Made by a program: the position numbers and the translations under genes. The notes under the pieces are model-generated. The model did not search any database, was not told where the DNA came from, and was given only the letters and a program-made list of their open reading frames with translations. DNA of 64,000 bases from VAZQ01 sp963739385 (GTDB taxonomy: Bacteria > Pseudomonadota > Alphaproteobacteria > Rhizobiales > Xanthobacteraceae). The DNA lies in assembly GCA_963739385.1 (NCBI GenBank), contig CAVUAI010000025.1:124001-188000 (forward strand), in the 5' to 3' direction. Within the stretch, counting starts at the first letter, position 1; each line of letters begins with the position of its first letter. Below, in pieces: positions 35,077-43,602 of the stretch.

Positions 35077-35179
35077 GTCATCGAGCGATCGGTGATGGCG
35101 GTAAGTCCCTTACCGCCTGCCCTCTTGGGCGTTTCCTCCCTCGACTTGGCCCCGCCGGCCCCGCCGGCGGGGCCTTTTT
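35077..35179 (+). ncRNA. candidate CRP/FNR-activated small RNA
   Basis: A predicted transcript of about 103 nt with three hairpins in a row: GGCGGTAA/TTACCGCC (35097-35117, loop GTCCC), GCCC/GGGC (35119-35130, loop TCTT), and an 11 bp terminator stem (35148-35174) followed by TTTTT. Between hairpins 2 and 3 a single-stranded pyrimidine stretch includes CCTCCC at 35135-35140, complementary to Shine-Dalgarno sequences, a common seed in alphaproteobacterial sRNAs. It sits in a 422 bp gap between the MFS and RND genes with no convincing protein frame. It has not been matched to a named family. Confidence 0.6.
35148..35179 (+). terminator. rho-independent terminator
   Basis: A perfect 11 bp GC stem, GGCCCCGCCGG (35148-35158) with CCGGCGGGGCC (35164-35174), loop of 5, followed by five T. 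It ends the candidate sRNA and also separates the MFS gene from the RND operon. Confidence 0.9.
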
Positions 35180-35301
35180 CTTGGCCCTCGCCCCGGGCAC
35201 GTCGGGAGGTGCACGATGTGCCCTCCGTGACCGGCAGGAGCCTGTTACGTCGCGGCAGCCGCGCGAAGGACGCATGGTTCATCGCGACCGAAGTCCTACA
35301 T

Positions 35302-35307
35302 TATACT
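35302..35307 (+). promoter_or_regulatory. candidate -10 of the RND operon
   Basis: TATACT about 70 bp before the adaptor ATG, with TTCATC 18 bases upstream as a possible -35. It is a good -10 match in GC-rich DNA. No repressor gene is adjacent. Confidence 0.45.
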
Positions 35308-35376
35308 CACCCTGAGAGGGCTCTTGCGGGCAGTGCCTCCAATCGCGGAAATCAACCGGCAGTCAGGAGAAGCTTG

Positions 35377-36495
35377 ATGTCTGGTTTCAGCTCGCTCGGT
35401 GGGAGAATCGCCATTGGCGCGCTCAGCCTCCTCATCGGCTGTGGCGCGGCCGTCGCTCAAGGCGCTCCGCCGCCGGCGGTATCGGTCATCCAGGTGGCAA
35501 GCCGTCAGGTGACGGAGACCCGCGATTTCATCGGCCGCGTGCAGGCGATCGAGAAGGTCGACATCGTGGCGCGGGTCCCCGGTTTCATCGAGCGACGACA
35601 GTTTGTCGAAGGGCAGAAGGTCAAGCAGGGCGACCTGCTGTTCCGCATTGAACAGGCGACTTACAAGGCCGCCGTCGAGCAGCAGCGCGCCAATCTCGCG
35701 AAGGCAAAAGCGACGGAGGTCAACACGGCGCTGCAACTGCAGCGCGGCCAGGAGCTCGTCCGCAATCAGAACATCCCGCAATCGACGCTCGACCAGCGCG
35801 CGGCCGATCAGGCTGCGGCGGCGGCCAATGTGATGGAGGCGCAGGCGCTGCTCGACCAGGCGGAAATCAACCTCGGCTACACCGAGATCCGCTCACCCAT
35901 CGACGGGCGGATCGGACTTGCGTATTTCACCCAGGGCAATCTGGTCGATCCCGGGTCCGGGAGGCTTGCGACCATCGTAAGCCAGGACCCGATCTACGTC
36001 CTCTTTCAGGCCAGCGAGCGCGATGTGCTTGATTACAGCCAGCGTGCCGCCGAGTCGTCCGGCAAGGACGCGCATGTGACCGTTCATATCCGGCTGCCCA
36101 ATGGCACCGAGTATCCGCATCCCGCCGTCACCAATTTTCTCGACGTCCAGGTCGACCCCACGACCGACACCGTTGCGGTGCGGGCGCAAGTGCCGAACCC
36201 GGAAGGGCTTCTCATCCCCGGCGGGATCGTCGGCGTCAGCGCAGAACGGGGCGCGCCGCGCTCGTCGCTCACGGTTCCGCAGGCCGCCGTGCTGCTCGAT
36301 CAGGCCGGCCGCTATGTCCTGGTCGTCGACGGGACGAAGAAGGTCGAGCAGCGCCGCGTAACGACCGGCCCCGAGCAAGGGCGCGACATCGTCGTCACGG
36401 ATGGCCTCAAGGAGGGAGAGCTGGTCATCGTCGAGGGCATACAGAAGGTGCATCCCGGTCAAGTCGTGACGGCCACCGTCGTGGCGGGAAACTGA
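35377..36495 (+). CDS. RND efflux periplasmic adaptor (AcrA/MexA type)
   Basis: A 372-residue membrane-fusion protein from an ATG with AGGAGA upstream. The N-terminus has a signal ending LLIGC, a good lipobox with Cys22 as lipidation site, as in AcrA. The lipoyl-like half-motifs are ARVPGFIERRQFVEGQKVKQ and IRSPIDGRIGLAYFTQGNLV. A coiled-coil hairpin lies between them (QQRANLAKAKATEV region). The beta-barrel and membrane-proximal domains follow. It links the pump encoded next to an outer-membrane channel. The gap to the pump gene is 6 bp. Confidence 0.95.
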   Translation: MSGFSSLGGRIAIGALSLLIGCGAAVAQGAPPPAVSVIQVASRQVTETRDFIGRVQAIEKVDIVARVPGFIERRQFVEGQKVKQGDLLFRIEQATYKAAVEQQRANLAKAKATEVNTALQLQRGQELVRNQNIPQSTLDQRAADQAAAAANVMEAQALLDQAEINLGYTEIRSPIDGRIGLAYFTQGNLVDPGSGRLATIVSQDPIYVLFQASERDVLDYSQRAAESSGKDAHVTVHIRLPNGTEYPHPAVTNFLDVQVDPTTDTVAVRAQVPNPEGLLIPGGIVGVSAERGAPRSSLTVPQAAVLLDQAGRYVLVVDGTKKVEQRRVTTGPEQGRDIVVTDGLKEGELVIVEGIQKVHPGQVVTATVVAGN

Positions 36496-36501
36496 GCCCG
36501 G

Positions 36502-39500
36502 ATGTTTTCCAGCATCTTCATCGACCGTCCAAGGCTTGCCTTCGTCATCGCCATCGTCATTACGCTGGCCGGCGTCATCGCCATCGCGTCGATTCCGATC
36601 GCCCAGTTCCCGGACATCGTGCCGCCCCAGGTCACGCTGACCGCGACCTATCCGGGTGCCGATGCCGAAGTGGTCGAGACCACGGTGGCGCAACCGATCG
36701 AGCAGCAGGTCAACGGCATCGACAATGCGCTCTACTATCAATCCGCCAGCGGCTCCGACGGCAGCTACACCCTCAACGTGACCTTCGCGCTCGGCACCAA
36801 TCCCGACATCAACACCGTCAACGTGCAGAACCGCGCCAGCCTCGCAGTGCCGCTGCTTCCGCCGGAAGTGTCGCGCAACGGCCTCACCATCCGCAAGAAA
36901 TCCGCCGCCCTCCTGCAGGTCATCAACATCTACTCGCCGAAGAACACCTACGACGCCGTTTATCTCAGCAACTATGCGACCATCAACATCATCGATACGC
37001 TGGCGCGGATCAATGGCGTCGGACAGGTCACGCTGTTCGGACCGCTCGACTATTCGTTGCGGATCTGGCTCGACCCCGACCGGCTGACGCAGCTCAATCT
37101 CACCCCGAACGACGTGATCGCGGCGGTGCAAAGCCAGAACGTCCAGGCGGCGCTCGGGCGGGTGGGCGCGGCGCCGATCACGGAGGAGCAGCAGGTCCAG
37201 ATCACCATCAAGACCAAGGGCCGGCTTTCGCGTCCCGAGGAATTCTCGGCCCTGGTCCTGCGCACCAAGCCCGACGGCTCGGTGGTCCGGGTGAGCGATG
37301 TCGCCCGCGTCGAGATGGGCGCGAAATCGCAGGACCGCCACAGCCGCTTCAACGGCGCGCCGGCCGCCGCGCTCGGCATCTACCAGACCCCGGGCTCCAA
37401 TGCCGTCGACGTCGCCCGTCAGGTGCGCGACACCCTCAATACGCTGGCGACGCGCTTCCCCGAGGATCTCGCCTATACCGTATTCTTCGACACCACGGTG
37501 TTCGTCACCTCGACCATCGAGGAGGTCATCCGCACCTTGGCCGAGGCCATCGTCCTCGTGGCTCTGGTCGTGTTCCTGTTTCTTGGCAGCTGGAGGACGA
37601 CGCTGATCCCGCTGGTGGCCGTGCCGGTGTCGATCGTGGGCACGTTCGCCGTCATGCTGCTCATGGGCTATTCAGCCAATACCGTCTCGCTGCTCGCGCT
37701 CGTGCTCGCGATCGGCATCGTCGTCGACGACGCCATCGTCGTGGTCGAGAACGTCGAGCGGGTGATGGAAGAGGAGCCGGACCTGCCGGTGCCGGACGCC
37801 TGCAAGAAAGCGATGGCGGAAATTACCGGCCCGATCCTCGCCATCACGCTCGTCCTGTTGTCGGTATTTGTTCCGGTCGCCTTCATTCCCGGCATCAGCG
37901 GGCAGCTTTTCCGCCAGTTCGCGGTGGCCGTCTCGGTATCGATGCTGATCTCGGCCGTCAACGCCCTGACGCTCAGTCCGGCGCTTTGCGCGGTGCTCCT
38001 GAAACACGGTCAGACGAGCCGCGGCCCGATGCGCTACGTCCTGGGAGCGATCGATCGCGTTCGTCACGGTTATGTCGCGGTGGTGCGCCGGCTGGTGCGG
38101 GTGTCGATCGTCGGCGTCCTGGTCGTGGCCGGCACGCTCGCGGTCTCGGCGTGGCTGTTCAGCCGGACGCCGCAGAGCTTTCTGCCGGAAGAGGACCAGG
38201 GCGCGATCTTCGCCGCCCTGCGGCTTCCCGAAGGGGTTTCGGTCAATCGTACCGAGGCCGTGGTCAAGGAGATCGAGGACATCGTCACGCCGATTCCGGG
38301 CGTCGAAGGTGTGCTGTCGGTGGTGGGGCTGAATTTCATCGACTATGTCGCCTCGTCGAACCAGGCGTTCTTCGTCATCCGCCTCAAGCCCTACGAAACG
38401 CGCACCGATCCCGCGCAGAGCGCCGGCGCGATCATTGCGCGCCTGCGCCCGCAGATGGCGGCCATCAAGGGCGGCGTCGCGTTCCCGTTCAACCTGCCGC
38501 CCATTCTCGGCCTCGGCAGCACCGGCGGTTTCCAGTATGCGCTGGAGGCGCTGCAGGGCCAGCCGTCGACCGACGTCGCGGCGACGCTGCGCGGCCTGGT
38601 CGTGGCAGCCAACGGGCGGCCCGAGCTCGCCGGCGTATTCAGCACCTATGCCGCCGACACGCCCCAGATCTATCTCGATATCAACCGTGACAAGGCCCAG
38701 GTGCTGGGGGTCAAGATCAGCGACATCTTCAATGCGCTGCAATCGACGCTCGGCACCTTCTACGTCAACGACTTCAATCTGTTCGGGCGCACGTGGCAGG
38801 TCAACATTCAAGCCGAGACGCCGTTTCGCGACAACGTGGAGGATGTCTACCGGATCTACGTGCGCAACGCCCAGGGCGGGATGGTCCCGATGCGGGCGGT
38901 GGCCGAAGCGAAGTTCGTGCAGGGACCGCAGACGGTCATCCGTTACAACGGATACCGCGGCGCAATCGTCAACGGCGCGCCCAAGCCCGGCTACAGCTCC
39001 GGCCAGGCGCTTGCCGCGATGGAGCGCATCTCCGCAACGACCCTGCCGGCGGGCTACAGCTTCGAATGGACCGGGACCGCGCTGCAGGAAAAGGCCGCGG
39101 GCGGACGCACCGGCGTCGTGCTCGGGCTCGCTCTGCTGTTCGCCTATCTGTTTCTCGTTGCGCTGTACGAGAGCTGGAACATTCCGATCCCGGCCCTGCT
39201 GTCGGTCAGCGTCGCGGGACTCGGCGCCCTGGTCGCGCTGGTGGTGTCCGGACTGAGCTTCGACGTCTATGCGCAGATCGGGCTCGTCGTGCTGATCGCG
39301 CTTGCTGCCAAGAACGGCATCCTGATCGTCGCGTTTGCGGTGGAGCAGCGCAACGCCGGGAAAGATGTCCAGACCGCCGCCATCGAAGCGGCAAGCCTCA
39401 GGTTCCGCCCGGTCATGATGACCAGCTTTGCCTTCATCTTCGGACTGTTGCCGCTCGTCGTTGCGCAGGGGGCCGGGGCCGTGACCCGCCATGCGGTGGG

Positions 39501-39624
39501 CACGCCGGTGTTCGGCGGCATGATCGCGGCGTCCGTATTCGGGATCTTCATCATTCCGCTGCTCTACATCACCGCCGAGCGCTTGCGCCGGCGGGCGCCG
39601 CGCCAGAAGAAGAAGACCGCGTGA
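36502..39624 (+). CDS. RND efflux inner-membrane pump (AcrB/HAE1 family)
   Basis: A 1040-residue proton-driven multidrug pump. It starts MFSSIFIDRPRLAFVIAIVI (helix 1). Proton-relay residues are present: the helix 4 Asp pair in IGIVVDDAIVVVENVERVM and the helix 10 Lys in LAAKNGILIVAFAVE. Two large periplasmic porter regions follow helices 1 and 7, each with the internal repeat (FPDIVPPQVTLTATYPGADA). Length matches AcrB (1049). Substrates are probably amphipathic drugs or solvents. No TolC/OprM gene lies beside it, so the outer channel must be encoded elsewhere. Confidence 0.96.
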   Translation: MFSSIFIDRPRLAFVIAIVITLAGVIAIASIPIAQFPDIVPPQVTLTATYPGADAEVVETTVAQPIEQQVNGIDNALYYQSASGSDGSYTLNVTFALGTNPDINTVNVQNRASLAVPLLPPEVSRNGLTIRKKSAALLQVINIYSPKNTYDAVYLSNYATINIIDTLARINGVGQVTLFGPLDYSLRIWLDPDRLTQLNLTPNDVIAAVQSQNVQAALGRVGAAPITEEQQVQITIKTKGRLSRPEEFSALVLRTKPDGSVVRVSDVARVEMGAKSQDRHSRFNGAPAAALGIYQTPGSNAVDVARQVRDTLNTLATRFPEDLAYTVFFDTTVFVTSTIEEVIRTLAEAIVLVALVVFLFLGSWRTTLIPLVAVPVSIVGTFAVMLLMGYSANTVSLLALVLAIGIVVDDAIVVVENVERVMEEEPDLPVPDACKKAMAEITGPILAITLVLLSVFVPVAFIPGISGQLFRQFAVAVSVSMLISAVNALTLSPALCAVLLKHGQTSRGPMRYVLGAIDRVRHGYVAVVRRLVRVSIVGVLVVAGTLAVSAWLFSRTPQSFLPEEDQGAIFAALRLPEGVSVNRTEAVVKEIEDIVTPIPGVEGVLSVVGLNFIDYVASSNQAFFVIRLKPYETRTDPAQSAGAIIARLRPQMAAIKGGVAFPFNLPPILGLGSTGGFQYALEALQGQPSTDVAATLRGLVVAANGRPELAGVFSTYAADTPQIYLDINRDKAQVLGVKISDIFNALQSTLGTFYVNDFNLFGRTWQVNIQAETPFRDNVEDVYRIYVRNAQGGMVPMRAVAEAKFVQGPQTVIRYNGYRGAIVNGAPKPGYSSGQALAAMERISATTLPAGYSFEWTGTALQEKAAGGRTGVVLGLALLFAYLFLVALYESWNIPIPALLSVSVAGLGALVALVVSGLSFDVYAQIGLVVLIALAAKNGILIVAFAVEQRNAGKDVQTAAIEAASLRFRPVMMTSFAFIFGLLPLVVAQGAGAVTRHAVGTPVFGGMIAASVFGIFIIPLLYITAERLRRRAPRQKKKTA

Positions 39625-39681
39625 TCGCGGCCCCGCTCCCGTGAGCGCGTGCGTCTGTCGGACTTGCCGCGATGCCAAAAG

Positions 39682-39708
39682 AAAAACGCGCCGGCGGAGG
39701 CCGGCGCG
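39682..39708 (-). terminator. rho-independent terminator of the coiled-coil protein gene
   Basis: On the minus strand, CGCGCCGGC pairs with GCCGGCGCG around a CTCC loop (39687-39708), followed by TTTTTC and more T. It is placed about 30 bp after the stop at 39740. The RND pump gene converges on it, but there is no T-run in the plus direction. Confidence 0.88.
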
Positions 39709-39739
39709 CAAGGACGGGAAGTTCAGCCGATACGAAAGT

Positions 39740-40120
39740 CTAGTCGCGCAGGCTCGGAGCGTCCGGCACCTTCTTCCAGTGCGTCAGGCTCTCGGCGATG
39801 ATCTTCGTCGACTGCAAAGCCGCGTTGCTCAAGGTCGCGTATTCGACGATCTCGCGTTGGACGCGGGCCGCCTCGTTGTGCAGCATGTCGCGCAAGGTCT
39901 GCAGCTCGGTGATGAGCTTGTCGATCTCCTGCACCGACGTTCCCGCCACCCGTTGCAGCAGAGCGCCGATATTGCTGGCGACCATTTCGCTGTCGCTCTC
40001 CGGCTGCCGCCGCAGGCTGGTCGCTACGTCACGCCGCACGAAATCCCGGATTTCCCCTTCCACTGCCGTTTCCACCGAAGTGTCGACTTCGGCGGACTCA
40101 CGCGTCTTGAGAAAGGTCAT
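39740..40120 (-). CDS. coiled-coil protein, function unknown
   Basis: A 126-residue, charged, helical protein from the ATG at 40120 (a longer open frame extends upstream without conserved sequence). Heptad-like stretches run from EVDTSVETAVEGEIRDFVRR through IDKLITELQTLRDMLHNEAA to IVEYATLSNAALQSTKIIAE. No signal or membrane segment is seen, so it is cytoplasmic. The overall pattern is phasin-like (short amphipathic helices), but I would not assign it. The minus-strand terminator at 39682-39708 supports a real gene. Confidence 0.65.
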   Translation of the reverse strand: MTFLKTRESAEVDTSVETAVEGEIRDFVRRDVATSLRRQPESDSEMVASNIGALLQRVAGTSVQEIDKLITELQTLRDMLHNEAARVQREIVEYATLSNAALQSTKIIAESLTHWKKVPDAPSLRD

Positions 40121-40299
40121 GTTTGATACCCCCGTTGAGCGCCCGCCCGGGGCGCAAACTCCACCGGCCCGATAGCCGCACGAGAATGTGACCACTTCGC
40201 GGCCGATTCGCACGAAAACCGGGGCTTTCCGGCCCCTCGGCCCCCCGCCCATTTCTGGTCGGACGGAACCCGGGGCGCCGGCGATCGCCCCGCCGGATG

Positions 40300-40833
40300 T
40301 TATTTCGCGGCCGTCTTCATCTTGTCGTAGAGGAACACGAAATCCTGCTTGTCCAGGGGCTTGTGGCAGTTGAAGCAGGCCGTGAGGTTGGCCGCCGGGT
40401 TGACGGTCTTGTCGGCCTTGAAGTTCTGATACTCCCACTCGCCGTTGCGCACGTTGTCCGGGTATTCCGCCCCCCAGCCCGTGCGCTTCTCCATCACCGC
40501 ATAGCCGATGAGGTTGCCCTTGATGAAGCGGCCGTTGGCGTCCTTCTCGGGGTTGCCCTGGGGGTCGAGCTTGGCGGCGTATTGCAGCATCGTGACCACG
40601 GTGCCGTCCGGCAGCGGCGCGCCTGTCTTGGCGGCGTCGAGCGCCGCCGCGCTGGTGTAGAACTCGCGGAACTGCTTGTTGTCCGGGCGGTCGACGGTGG
40701 TGAACAGCACGCCGGCCGCGTAGTTGTCGGGAAAGGCGACCTTGTCGCCGCCGGCGCGCACGGGAATGATGGCGGCAAGAACCGCGGCCGCGGCGGCGAC
40801 CGACGCAATGGTGACCTGGGTGCGGATTGTCAT
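40300..40833 (-). CDS. cytochrome P460 family protein
   Basis: A 177-residue exported haem protein from the ATG at 40833, with GAGGGGGAGAC just upstream. The signal peptide is VTIASVAAAAAVLAAIIPVR. The mature protein begins GGDKVAFPDNYAAGVLFTTV, the cytochrome P460 fold start, and the haem-attachment site is ACFNCHKPLDKQDFVF (CxxCH) near the C-terminus. Family members oxidise hydroxylamine or nitric oxide, or detoxify reactive nitrogen. The gene is monocistronic. The family Lys-haem crosslink was not verified here. Confidence 0.88.
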   Translation of the reverse strand: MTIRTQVTIASVAAAAAVLAAIIPVRAGGDKVAFPDNYAAGVLFTTVDRPDNKQFREFYTSAAALDAAKTGAPLPDGTVVTMLQYAAKLDPQGNPEKDANGRFIKGNLIGYAVMEKRTGWGAEYPDNVRNGEWEYQNFKADKTVNPAANLTACFNCHKPLDKQDFVFLYDKMKTAAK

Positions 40834-41011
40834 GCTGTCTCCCCCTCGTTCTGGTGGCGCGCGCTGCGCGCGATTTCCCGCAGCGGCGTGCCGGCCGCGG
40901 CAGGTGCGGCAGCATAGGCCAAACCCCACCCAGGGGTTGTAAAATGGTGGTGATGCAGCGCCAGTGGCCGGCGGCGCGCGCGCCATTCGCCCTCGCATCG
41001 GGACTGGCGCC

Positions 41012-41704
41012 ATGTCGGCGGTGACCTTCGCGATCGGCGACATCCACGGCTGCCTCGACAAGCTCACCCGCCTGGTCGCGGTGTGCGAGGCGCGGGCCGC
41101 GGGGCGCCCGGCGCGCTTCGTCTTTCTCGGCGACTACATCGACCGCGGGCCCGACAGCCGCGGCGTGATCGATGTCCTGATGCGCCGGCAGCAGGCGCAG
41201 CCCGCCACGGTCGTCTGCCTGCGCGGCAACCACGAGCAGCTCGCCATCGACGCCCACGACGACGAGCGCGCCATGCCGCTGTGGCTGCAGAACAGCGGCG
41301 GCCGCACCTTGCGCAACTACCGCGAGACCAACGGCCGCATGTCGGATGCGCATCTCGAATGGCTGCGGGCGCTGCCGTTCTGCCACGACGACGGGCTGCG
41401 CTTCTTCGTGCATGCCGGCATCGATCTGGCCGTGCCGCTCAACATGCAGTCAGAGCAGGTGATGCTGTGGATTCGCGAGCCGTTCCTCAGCGGTTGCGAC
41501 CGCGTCGATTGTGGCCGCTTCATCGTGCACGGCCATACCCCGATGCACACCGCTAGGCCGGATCTCCGCCATCGCCGGCTCAACCTCGACACCGGCGCGG
41601 TGATGGGCGGCCCGCTCACCGCGGCAGTGTTCGACGACACCCGGGCGGAGCCGCTGGCCTTCCTGACCGATCGCGGTGCGATGCCGGGCTGGCTTCGGTC
41701 CTGA
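41012..41704 (+). CDS. PPP-family metallophosphatase (Ser/Thr phosphatase / ApaH-like)
   Basis: A 230-residue phosphatase from the ATG at 41012. All four metal/phosphate motifs are visible in order: GDIHG (start), GDYIDRGPDSRGVIDVL, RGNHEQL and HAGI followed by IVHGHTPMH. These coordinate two metal ions. Such bacterial PPP enzymes dephosphorylate proteins or hydrolyse Ap4A. It is divergent from the cytochrome P460 gene. The rest of the sequence does not decide between the two activities. Confidence 0.92.
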   Translation: MSAVTFAIGDIHGCLDKLTRLVAVCEARAAGRPARFVFLGDYIDRGPDSRGVIDVLMRRQQAQPATVVCLRGNHEQLAIDAHDDERAMPLWLQNSGGRTLRNYRETNGRMSDAHLEWLRALPFCHDDGLRFFVHAGIDLAVPLNMQSEQVMLWIREPFLSGCDRVDCGRFIVHGHTPMHTARPDLRHRRLNLDTGAVMGGPLTAAVFDDTRAEPLAFLTDRGAMPGWLRS

Positions 41705-42047
41705 CAGACGGGGCGAAGGGCGGTAGCGGTCTCTGACCTCGGGGCAAAGCGAGGCGTGACGTAGTGGTTGATCCGTCACGCCGCAAAGCTCTCGCTGTTG
41801 TCATGCCCGCGAAAGCGGGCATCCAGTAATCTGCAGCAGTGAGTGTCTCCCCCGTCGAATACGACCGCGCACGCTATCGCGAAGGGAAATCACCGGGTGG
41901 GGCGGGTAGGGGACCTTCATTCTTATCCGGTGCAAATGCTCCGCACAGGGCTGAACCGGAATCCGAGAGCGTCTACTATTCGCGAATCGAGCCCGGCCTC
42001 GTGGCCGCGCGTTTTTCTCTCGCGATAGGTCTGACAAAACCCACGTC
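41705..42047. other. intergenic stretch with a REP-like hairpin
   Basis: About 340 bp between the phosphatase and MT-A70 genes. It contains the palindrome at 41803-41822. Two overlapping short frames (41839-42192, 41843-42028) have no ribosome site or family features. The MT-A70 promoter is presumably near 41960-42040. Confidence 0.45.
41803..41822. repeat. REP-like palindrome
   Basis: ATGCCCGC-GAAA-GCGGGCAT, a perfect 8 bp stem with a GAAA tetraloop, within GTC...CCAGTA. This is a well-known short extragenic repeat of alphaproteobacteria. A relative lies at 2094-2120. Confidence 0.85.
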
Positions 42048-42689
42048 ATGGACGCCATCGGACGCGACCTGCTCGCCCTCACCGGTAAACGCCGATTCGC
42101 CACCATCCTTGCGGATCCGCCGTGGCGGTTCACCAACAAGACCGGGAAGGTCGCGCCCGAGCACCGGCGGCTCGCGCGCTACGGCACCATGACGCTCGCC
42201 GAGATCGCGGCGCTGCCGGTCGCGCAGCTCGCCGCGCCGACCGCGCACCTCTATCTCTGGTGTCCGAATGCGCTGCTGCCCGAGGGGCTGGCCGTGATGC
42301 GGGCGTGGGGCTTCGCCTACAAGTCCAATATCGTCTGGCACAAGGTGAGGAAGGACGGCGGCTCGGACGGCCGCGGCGTCGGCTTCTATTTCCGCAACGT
42401 GACCGAGCTGATCCTGTTCGGCGTGCGCGGCAGGAACGCGCGCACCTTGGCGCCGGGACGGCGGCAGGTGAATCTCCTGGCCACGCGCAAGCGCGAGCAT
42501 TCGCGCAAGCCCGACGAGCAGTACGCGATCATCGAGGCGTGCAGCAGCGGCCCCTATCTCGAGCTGTTCGCGCGCGGCACCCGCAAGGGATGGACGACCT
42601 GGGGCAACCAGGCCGGCGAGGATTATCGCCCGACCTGGAAGACCTACGCGCATCATTCCGCGGCCGGCCGGATGATCGCCGCGGAGTAG
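42048..42689 (+). CDS. MT-A70 family DNA/RNA N6-adenine methyltransferase
   Basis: A 213-residue enzyme. The catalytic motif IV reads DPPW (ATILADPPWRFTNKTGK), followed by TMTLAEIAALPVAQLAAP, LYLWCPNALLPEGLAVMRAW and the late SAM-binding segment PYLELFARGTRKGWTTWGNQ. MT-A70 bacterial members methylate adenine in DNA; some are phage or plasmid orphans. No restriction endonuclease or specificity gene is adjacent, so this is a solitary methyltransferase. The target site is unknown. Confidence 0.92.
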   Translation: MDAIGRDLLALTGKRRFATILADPPWRFTNKTGKVAPEHRRLARYGTMTLAEIAALPVAQLAAPTAHLYLWCPNALLPEGLAVMRAWGFAYKSNIVWHKVRKDGGSDGRGVGFYFRNVTELILFGVRGRNARTLAPGRRQVNLLATRKREHSRKPDEQYAIIEACSSGPYLELFARGTRKGWTTWGNQAGEDYRPTWKTYAHHSAAGRMIAAE

Positions 42690-42766
42690 CGCCGCTCGCG
42701 AGCTGCCGCATCCGCCGCTCCGGCGGCACCGGACCCGCGACGGCGCGGTGCGCTACGCCCGTGGCA

Positions 42767-42919
42767 CTACGCCTTCTTGGCAAACGGATTCTGCGTGGGC
42801 TGGCCCGCGCCCGGCCCGATCGCGAACGGCGACGGCGGCGGTCCGCCCTTCTTCTTCTTGTTATGCTCCGCCTTCGGTTTCTTCTTTTCCTTGTTGCTGC
42901 GCATCTGACCCTTGGCCAT
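42767..42919 (-). CDS. small highly basic protein, function unknown
   Basis: A 50-residue protein from an ATG with AAGGAGGAC at ideal spacing on the minus strand. It starts MAKGQMRSNKEKKKPKAEHN, then a lysine run, then a Pro/Gly-rich end (GGPPPSPFAIGPGAGQ, then PTQNPFAKKA). The Lys-rich head suggests nucleic-acid binding, but no fold is recognised. Similar short proteins occur in Bradyrhizobium-like genomes. The strong ribosome site makes expression likely. Confidence 0.75.
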   Translation of the reverse strand: MAKGQMRSNKEKKKPKAEHNKKKKGGPPPSPFAIGPGAGQPTQNPFAKKA

Positions 42920-43602
42920 GGCGTCCTCCTTGGCTTGCCAACCGAGAAAAGCGGCGGGCGCGATTGAAGCGCCGGCTGCGGCCGGTTGCAAGCGGCGGCC
43001 CGCCAGGTGCCCAGCCCGGGCGCTGATTTTTTTACGCGCGGTGCGTAGAAATACATTGACTACGTTTCGAGGATAGGATAAGAATGACCTATCCCGCTCG
43101 ATGAGGGGCGTCTCCGGAGACGATCCTGATGGCGGAGCGGGTGTGGCGTCCGGCTGCGGGTGTTTGCGACCGCGGACCGGAGGTCCGGCACCGCCGGCCA
43201 GGCCGTAACGGCTGGTGCGGCGAGGCCTGCGCGACGAAGCCGGCGCTGCCGGACGGGACGCGTGGGCTCCCCGGACCGAAAATCGCCACGGTGGAGCGCC
43301 GAGAGGCGAGCGCACCGATCGCAAGGTGCGCGCCGCGCGCAACCCGCGCGGCACAACAACAAGGAACACGCGCCTGTCGGCGCTCCGCCGCCCCTCGGGG
43401 GTGGCTGATGAAGGAAGAAGGTGCGGACCCGGGGCGCGAGAGGCGCAACGGGGGACGGAGAGGTGTAGTTCGATGCGGGTGCCGGGCAGTGGGGTTTTGT
43501 CCGGCATGCGAGAGGTGGCTGTTTGACAGCGTGAATAGGAATCAGGCGATAACCCCGGAGGCTTCACGCCCTGGGGGCGATGTCGCACGTGCATAGTTGG
43601 TT
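42920..43602. other. long GC-rich stretch without a supported gene
   Basis: About 680 bp. Several open frames run through it (for example 43129-43596) but they are arginine-rich and low in complexity, the mark of spurious ORFs in GC-rich DNA. The left part has GGATAGG/CCTATCC pairing near 43071-43091. I recall similar non-coding blocks being repeated in Bradyrhizobium-like genomes. It may be a repeat family or an unrecognised RNA. Confidence 0.45.

Noticed and set aside
37672..39711. 679-codon minus frame under the RND pump
   Set aside because: The AcrB-type protein is certain on the plus strand; the minus frame is a shadow.
40834..41413. Extended starts for the cytochrome P460 and coiled-coil minus frames
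   Set aside because: The open frames run upstream, but signal peptide, ribosome site and conserved starts put the genes at 40833 and 40120.
43026..43602. Possible group II intron (GTGCG-like start near 43039)
   Set aside because: No reverse transcriptase and no recognisable domain V hairpin, so the GTGCG is chance.
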